From JAYEPK01 sp048569615 (GTDB lineage: Archaea; Thermoplasmatota; Penumbrarchaeia; Penumbrarchaeales; Penumbrarchaeaceae), in contig JBLIRK010000008.1 of the NCBI GenBank assembly GCA_048569615.1, positions 8,809 through 72,808 of the forward strand: a DNA stretch of 64,000 nt. Reading direction: 5' to 3'. Made by a program: the position numbers and the translations under genes. Positions 60,196 through 64,000 of the stretch are shown in pieces (within the stretch, counting starts at the first letter, position 1; every line of letters begins with the position of its first letter). Under the pieces are notes generated by a model. The model was not told where the DNA came from. It was given only the letters and a program-made list of their open reading frames with translations, and ran no database searches.

Positions 60196-60600
60196 ATGGA
60201 CAATATCCAGTGGGATGACAGCCTGAAAGTGGGTGTTGATATAATAGACGAGCAGCACAGGATGCTCATAAAGAGATTGGAGGACCTCTCCAGGGCTGTA
60301 GATGAGCACCGGGAGGCTGCCGAGGTAATGCGGACGGTGAGCTTCCTTCTGGATTATTCAAAGTTCCATTTCCAGGAAGAGGAGAAGAAGATGGAGGAGA
60401 GCGGATACCCGCATCTCGAGGAGCACAGGAAGCTCCATGCCGATTTCATAGGAAATATCAAGGTGCTGGAGGAAGACCTTATGGAAGAGGGCGCCACCAG
60501 GGCGGTCGGTGAATCCGTTAACACATTCCTGTGGAACTGGCTTGTGAACCATATCAAAGTGGTGGATACGAGGTTCGGAGAGTTCTTGAACGCAGATTAA
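60196..60600 (+). CDS. Bacteriohemerythrin
   Basis: 134 residues from ATG 60196 (AAGGTGATC ribosome site before it; 15 codons upstream in frame rejected). The di-iron ligands of hemerythrin are visible: IIDEQHRMLI (His), HFQEEEKKMEESGYPHLEEHRKLH (His and Glu) and WLVNHIKVVDTRF (His, Asp). Binds O2 at a non-haem di-iron centre; in anaerobes it serves as O2 sensor, store or scavenger. Single-domain, so not fused to a signalling output. Confidence 0.93.
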   Translation: MDNIQWDDSLKVGVDIIDEQHRMLIKRLEDLSRAVDEHREAAEVMRTVSFLLDYSKFHFQEEEKKMEESGYPHLEEHRKLHADFIGNIKVLEEDLMEEGATRAVGESVNTFLWNWLVNHIKVVDTRFGEFLNAD

Positions 60601-60675
60601 AGAAAATTGGAATGGGAGCTCAGGCTCCGAAAATGTCCGTTTCTCATTCAAAGCAACCTTTACACATACAGGGAC

Positions 60676-61911
60676 TCAACTTGGATCTGGTATCCACCCC
60701 TTCTTGACAAAGAGATCATAGGAGTTCTTAAGTACAATGGGAGTGAGAAGGGTCATAAGAGCCCCGTTGAGCACTATGGCCGAGTAGATGTCCTCGGTTA
60801 TGATCCCCCTGTGAAGTGCGAGGGCCATTAATATCAGTTCAACACCGGCCCTGCTGTTCATGCCCGCCCCGACCAGGAAGGACTCGGCCCAGTTCAATCC
60901 CGAAATCCGGGAGCCGAGACCGGCTCCTATGAGCTTCCCGAAGAATCCCACGGCAAGGATAACAGGTATGAATGGTGAAAAGACGGCCCCGGAGAATGTG
61001 ATGAAATACCCGACCCATGCGAAGAATATGGGAGCGAAGAAACCGTTGGATATCCTTTCGAGGGTCTTATGAACATGTGGTGTGAGCAGGCCTTTGGTGG
61101 CCATTCCACCAAGGAAGGCCCCAATCATGAAATGCAGACCCATGAGGTTCGAGATGAAGCCGAAAATGCTTGCCACGATAATGGAGAAACCAAGGCCTTC
61201 CGCTGTCCCCATATCTCCGGCCTTCTTGTAGAGCACGGTCATTATCGGGGGAAATACGAATATTGCCAGCACGACAAATCCGATTGAAAGCAGTATCATC
61301 CCAATTATCGATATCGGCATCAGATGTGATCCGACGCCGGCAATCCCCAGCATCACCGATACGATTATTATTCCTATGATATCGTCGTCTATGGAGGCAT
61401 TAATGATGGTCATGCCGAATCTGGTGCTGACAGCGTCAATATTGGTAAGGGTCGCGACCGAAGGGGCAACAGCGGTGATGGACAGGGCCCCGCCCACGAA
61501 AAGGGAGGTCGTGAAATTACCGGTCAGTAAATATGACCCTGCAAATCCCATCACCAGTGGGAAAATCACCCCGAAAGAGGCTGCCATGATACCGGTCTTG
61601 AAGGCGCTTTTGAACACCGTTACGCTTGTCTCAAGACCCGCTGCGAACATTATAATGATGATCGACACGTCCATGAAGAAAGAAAGGTCGCTTTCGATGG
61701 CTTCAGGCTGGATTTCGGAAATGAAGTTTCCTATTGCATCTCCGCCGACAAGATAATCGATGAACCTCAGGAAAACCAGGAAGAGGGGTCCGAAGAACAG
61801 ACCTCCGAAGATGTATCCGACGATGCTCGGTTGATTCAGCCTCCAAGCGAGTTTTCCGAAGAAGAGAGCGCCTATGAAGAGCAGGACAAGGTAGATGAGC
61901 GAAAGCATCAA
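60676..61911 (-). CDS. Cation/proton antiporter, CPA2 family
   Basis: 411 residues, about 12 membrane spans. LAWRLNQPSIVGYIFGGLFFGP is the first-repeat signature of Kef/NapA-type exchangers, and the ion-binding aspartates lie in NASIDDDIIGIIIVS in the unwound fifth/sixth span. GLHFMIGAFLGGMATKG and FFAPIFFAWVGYF are the matching second-repeat features. There is no C-terminal RCK/TrkA domain, so regulation is not by NAD or c-di-AMP binding domains on the same chain. Exchanges Na or K for protons. Confidence 0.92.
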   Translation of the reverse strand: MMLSLIYLVLLFIGALFFGKLAWRLNQPSIVGYIFGGLFFGPLFLVFLRFIDYLVGGDAIGNFISEIQPEAIESDLSFFMDVSIIIIMFAAGLETSVTVFKSAFKTGIMAASFGVIFPLVMGFAGSYLLTGNFTTSLFVGGALSITAVAPSVATLTNIDAVSTRFGMTIINASIDDDIIGIIIVSVMLGIAGVGSHLMPISIIGMILLSIGFVVLAIFVFPPIMTVLYKKAGDMGTAEGLGFSIIVASIFGFISNLMGLHFMIGAFLGGMATKGLLTPHVHKTLERISNGFFAPIFFAWVGYFITFSGAVFSPFIPVILAVGFFGKLIGAGLGSRISGLNWAESFLVGAGMNSRAGVELILMALALHRGIITEDIYSAIVLNGALMTLLTPIVLKNSYDLFVKKGWIPDPS

Positions 61912-62049
61912 GACGCCTTCTGTAGAATCCGGAGTGACATCGGATGGTGTTAATATGGCTTGCTGTAGAATACATAGATACGTTCATTAAAAAAACCACC
62001 CGCCCGTACCTTTTTCCCGTACCGTTCGCTTCAGATGAAACAAAGAAAA

Positions 62050-62064
62050 GTGCTCCCGGCGGAA
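62050..62064. repeat. tRNA-Glu 3'-end-like repeat, distal copy
   Basis: GTGCTCCCGGCGGAA, one mismatch to the 15 bp at 63727-63741 that form the 3' end of the tRNA-Glu gene (acceptor and T-stem); the flanking A/G-rich AAAGAAAA is also shared. Located 38 bp beyond the stop of the AAA/DUF4143 ATPase gene. Possible attachment-site remnant. Confidence 0.6.
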
Positions 62065-62101
62065 TGTTTGTTCCTTAAAAAAAAGCTTTTTCCATCATTC
62101 A

Positions 62102-63427
62102 TTATAATATAGCATTGAAGAGGTCCTTGCAGGTCTTTGCCGGATCTTTCATTTTCAGTAATGCGAATACTGGCACAAGGAGTATCTTTCCTCTTCTTTC
62201 GAAGAGGTCCTTTGTCACGACTATGCCCATTTCGAGATCCCTCTTGTCGACGAACCAGGATATGGTCCTTAGGTCCTTTCCACTGATCCTATTTGAATAC
62301 TTCACCTCTATGGGCAGTGGTCTATCCCTGTCCCTGATGATAATGTCTATCTCTTTGTTCCCAACTCTGTAAAAGAAACCGGGATCCAAATGAGATACGA
62401 CCACATTCTCAATGATCTTTCCAAGTCCCGGGGGATCGATCTCCTCTTCGAACGATTCTATAATGCATGGATGAGCGGGATAGATCCTTTTGGCTTTTTT
62501 TGATGAAGTAAGGAAGTTGCTGTGATATGAATGAAGCCTGATGAGGGAATACGCAGAAAGTAGTGCTCCAATGTATTTGGAAACTGTCTGTCTGGAGATA
62601 CCCAGATCATCGACCAGGGAACGGTGGTCTACTATCATTCCCGGATTGGATGAGAATATCTTCAATAGTTCTCTGACCAGGGTCGTATCCTTGATCCCCT
62701 GAAGTTCCTTCAGGTCCTTGTTGATCATGTTGTCGATAACGGAGGACCTGACATACATCGATCTGTATTTTTTCTCCTCACCAAGTATCTCTATGAATCC
62801 CCCGGAATAGGCATATTCCACCAATAGCTTGATCCATCGTGATCCCTGTAGCATTGTTTCCTTTACATCATCGATGGAGTTGATCGGGTCCATCTCCTTT
62901 TGTCCGGAAAACTTCAGGAACTCCACAAAGGATAGGGGCAGTAACGTATTCTTGAAGACCCTTCCGGCAAGAACCTTGCCAGAGAATCCCTCTATTTCCA
63001 TCCCGGAGCTTCCGGAGATGATGAACTTCAGATCTTTATCGAGATCGTAGAAGACCTTTATGCTCTCTGCCCAGTCTTCGAGCTTCTGGACCTCATCAAG
63101 AAAGATGTACTTCATCCCCTCTTCCTGTCTGGGAAGGTCCTCTCTGAACGTCTTAAGGATCTCCTTCAGTTCGGTTTCCTTGATGTCGAAGGTGAAATAG
63201 AGTATATTCCTGGGATTGGTTCCTTCCTCGATCAGTCTGTCGATAAGCTGGAACATCAATGTAGACTTTCCGACCCTCCTCAAGCCCACGATGGAAATTA
63301 TCTGTCTTTTGTCCATCATCGCCCAAACGGAGGGAAAGAGGTCTCTCCTTATCCTTTTTGAAAGGTGTTCCGGAACCCTGCCATCGGTCCACCATCTGTT
63401 CATTTCCGAGAGCTCGTTAATATCCAT
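62102..63427 (-). CDS. AAA (AAA_14) ATPase with DUF4143 domain
   Basis: 441 residues. Walker A GLRRVGKST, Walker B YIFLDEVQKLEDW, sensor IISGSSGMEI, then a winged-helix segment (VDDLGISRQTVSKYIGALLSAYSL) and a C-terminal DUF4143/nuclease-like region (NVVVSHL, GNKEIDIIIRDRDRPLPIEVKYS), with the restriction-endonuclease-like D...ExK pattern possibly intact (DII...EVK). The family is abundant in archaea and often patchily distributed; its role is unknown, with proposals in defence or mobile-element biology. It lies between copies of the tRNA-Glu 3' end, and its region is A+T-rich relative to neighbours, so it may have been inserted. Confidence 0.88.
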   Translation of the reverse strand: MDINELSEMNRWWTDGRVPEHLSKRIRRDLFPSVWAMMDKRQIISIVGLRRVGKSTLMFQLIDRLIEEGTNPRNILYFTFDIKETELKEILKTFREDLPRQEEGMKYIFLDEVQKLEDWAESIKVFYDLDKDLKFIISGSSGMEIEGFSGKVLAGRVFKNTLLPLSFVEFLKFSGQKEMDPINSIDDVKETMLQGSRWIKLLVEYAYSGGFIEILGEEKKYRSMYVRSSVIDNMINKDLKELQGIKDTTLVRELLKIFSSNPGMIVDHRSLVDDLGISRQTVSKYIGALLSAYSLIRLHSYHSNFLTSSKKAKRIYPAHPCIIESFEEEIDPPGLGKIIENVVVSHLDPGFFYRVGNKEIDIIIRDRDRPLPIEVKYSNRISGKDLRTISWFVDKRDLEMGIVVTKDLFERRGKILLVPVFALLKMKDPAKTCKDLFNAIL

Positions 63428-63727
63428 TGTTCAAGAATATGTTAGTTCTAATTAACATACTTTTCGTTTTTATGTTAATTTCAATTGACGTATTTAAAAA
63501 ACGTATATTGGAAAAGGGGATTTGAACAGAAAGAGAAGTGCTCCCGACGGAACCTTGGAGTTGCACAATGAACGACGCTTAGCAAAGCTCCAAGGTCAGC
63601 AGGGAACCGGAACGGTTTACTGCGTATCTCAGTTATGCAAAGTATGGTTTTCTGAGAACAATAATAGAAAGACGCAAAGAAAAACATACGGGATCGGGAG
63701 CACGCCAATAAAAAGAAAAGAAGAAAG
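63428..63727. other. Noncoding stretch with inverted repeats between ATPase gene and tRNA-Glu
   Basis: 300 bp with no credible gene. It holds the ATPase promoter region (A+T-rich, with TTAACAT and ATGTTAAT repeats around 63441-63480), a strong inverted repeat CCTTGGAG...CTCCAAGG (63553-63560 and 63590-63597), and CGGGAGCAC (63695-63703), the reverse complement of the tRNA-Glu 3' end GTGCTCCCG (63727-63735). Short open frames here have no ribosome site or recognisable product. Confidence 0.6.
63538..63552. repeat. tRNA-Glu 3'-end repeat, proximal copy
   Basis: GTGCTCCCGACGGAA, identical over 15 bp to 63727-63741 in the tRNA-Glu gene, 189 bp away in the same orientation, preceded by the same purine-rich AAAGAGAA. 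It lies upstream of the ATPase gene, so that this gene is bracketed by 62050-62064 and this copy. Confidence 0.7.
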
Positions 63728-63800
63728 TGCTCCCGACGGAATTTGAATCCGTGTCGCTGGCTCGAGAGGCCAGCATGATTGGCCGCTACACTACGGGAGC
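63728..63800 (-). tRNA. tRNA-Glu (anticodon CTC)
   Basis: 73 nt, no intron, no encoded CCA. Acceptor stem GCTCCCG (63794-63800) pairs with CGGGAGC (63729-63735), discriminator A. D arm with AGCGGCCAATCA-type loop as in archaeal tRNA-Glu; anticodon stem CTGGC/GCCAG with loop CTCTCGA, so the anticodon is CTC; T arm ACGGA-TTCAAAT-TCCGT. A TATA-type ATTATAAACC on the minus strand at about 63838-63847 lies about 40 bp upstream, implying a short 5' leader. The region after the 3' end is a pyrimidine-rich stretch (CTTTCTTC) that could end transcription. Confidence 0.95.
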
Positions 63801-63837
63801 ATCCCATTGTCTCGGTAGAACCGCCGAATGAACAAAT

Positions 63838-63850
63838 GGTTTATAATGTT
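63838..63850 (-). promoter_or_regulatory. TATA box of tRNA-Glu
   Basis: Minus-strand AACATTATAAACC located 38-50 bp before the mature tRNA 5' end, giving a pre-tRNA leader of about 15 nt for RNase P removal. Confidence 0.55.
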
Positions 63851-63887
63851 TTCTTAGAAAACGATTCTTAACCTGACCATCTGTTTT

Positions 63888-64000
63888 TCAACCCTTGTTC
63901 TGGATCTTCGCCCAGCTGTCCCTGAGTGTGGCTGTCCTGTTGATCACCAGATTGTTCTCGTTCGTATCCTTGTCTATCGTGAAGTATCCCGTCCTCTCGA
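63888..64000 (-). CDS. glnS: C-terminal end of probable glutaminyl-tRNA synthetase
   Basis: Only the last 36 codons lie in the window; the gene continues past the right edge. The encoded end reads ERTGYFTIDKDTNENN-LVINRTATLRDSWAKIQNKG, which matches the C-terminal anticodon-binding barrel of GlnRS (family pattern GYF..D......FNRTV.LRD.WAK). Archaeal GluRS C-termini do not usually have this NRT-x-LRD-W-AK ending, hence GlnRS is preferred. Most archaea lack GlnRS and make Gln-tRNA by amidation, so this would be a bacterial-type acquisition. With so little sequence the call is moderate. Confidence 0.7.
   Translation of the reverse strand, partial: ERTGYFTIDKDTNENNLVINRTATLRDSWAKIQNKG

Noticed and set aside
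63522..63807. Short open frames on both strands between the ATPase gene and tRNA-Glu
   Set aside because: They overlap the tRNA or its repeats, lack ribosome sites and encode low-complexity basic peptides.
1..64000. CRISPR arrays, transposases, rRNA genes or a replication origin
   Set aside because: No regularly spaced direct repeats, no transposase or integrase motif, no rRNA-like stretch and no Orc1/Cdc6 gene or origin-type repeat cluster was seen.

Overview
This window is a chromosomal stretch of a euryarchaeal-grade archaeon, most likely a Thermoplasmatota relative outside the gyrase-only Thermoplasmatales. The evidence is a complete DNA topoisomerase VI pair, diphthine synthase, geranylgeranylglyceryl phosphate synthase, a Hef-type helicase-nuclease, an archaeal signal peptidase, an archaeal RqcH/NFACT protein, archaeal TATA boxes about 26 nt upstream of many start codons (leaderless genes), and an apparent archaeal C/D box guide RNA. 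No rRNA, CRISPR array or recognisable transposase is present. The species cannot be named from the sequence; the gene set would fit an anaerobic protein- and amino-acid-degrading sediment archaeon such as the MBG-D group (inference).

Layout. 1-1.5 kb: end of iorA and iorB (indolepyruvate:ferredoxin oxidoreductase). 1.5-7.8 kb, minus strand: top6B-top6A-dph5, a membrane-anchored unknown and a radical SAM protein. 7.9-14.6 kb, plus: a 1309-residue surface protein, an overlapping tyrosine/dual-specificity phosphatase, a sugar nucleotidyltransferase and a second beta-helix surface protein. 14.6-17.9 kb, minus: a RecA/RAD55-like ATPase with a damaged Walker A motif, then a translationally coupled trio (steroid 5-alpha-reductase-like enzyme, YdeI-like protein, AlkD-like protein) and a zinc ribbon protein. 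18-24 kb: hef, a frameshifted iron-sulfur flavoprotein gene, msrB, a CNNM/CBS membrane protein and mscS. 24-28.7 kb: two different glutamate dehydrogenases with a GNAT acetyltransferase-deacetylase fusion between them, ending at a bacterial-looking UUCG hairpin terminator. 28.8-37 kb: a PEP-synthase-like protein with receiver-like N-terminus, and a 1571-residue beta-helix surface protein. 37.2-44.4 kb: an ABC export operon (two ATPases, two FtsX/MacB-type permeases, one tiny membrane protein) behind a palindromic operator. 44.4-47.2 kb: feoA with a DtxR-like box, ogt, GGGP synthase, C/D box sRNA and a PfkB kinase. 47.3-53 kb: signal peptidase, a large beta-sandwich-repeat protein and rqcH. 53-60 kb: a zinc-finger protein, bioY, a clostripain-family surface peptidase, a CinA-like protein and tryptophanase. 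60-64 kb: hemerythrin, a cation/proton antiporter, an AAA/DUF4143 ATPase flanked by copies of the tRNA-Glu 3' end, tRNA-Glu(CTC) and the 3' end of a probable glnS.

How it fits together. The secreted C11 peptidase, IorAB, two glutamate dehydrogenases and tryptophanase outline peptide and amino-acid fermentation with ferredoxin and NAD(P) as electron carriers. The giant beta-helix/Ig-like proteins share an N-terminal motif and single C-terminal membrane anchors, so they form one surface family that the signal peptidase probably processes. MsrB, the flavoprotein and hemerythrin point to oxygen or redox stress handling. I found no single unmistakable new multi-gene system. The strongest candidates for undescribed biology are the acetylase-deacetylase fusion, the reductase-YdeI-AlkD coupled trio, the surface protein-phosphatase-nucleotidyltransferase operon, and the tRNA-end repeats around the ATPase gene.
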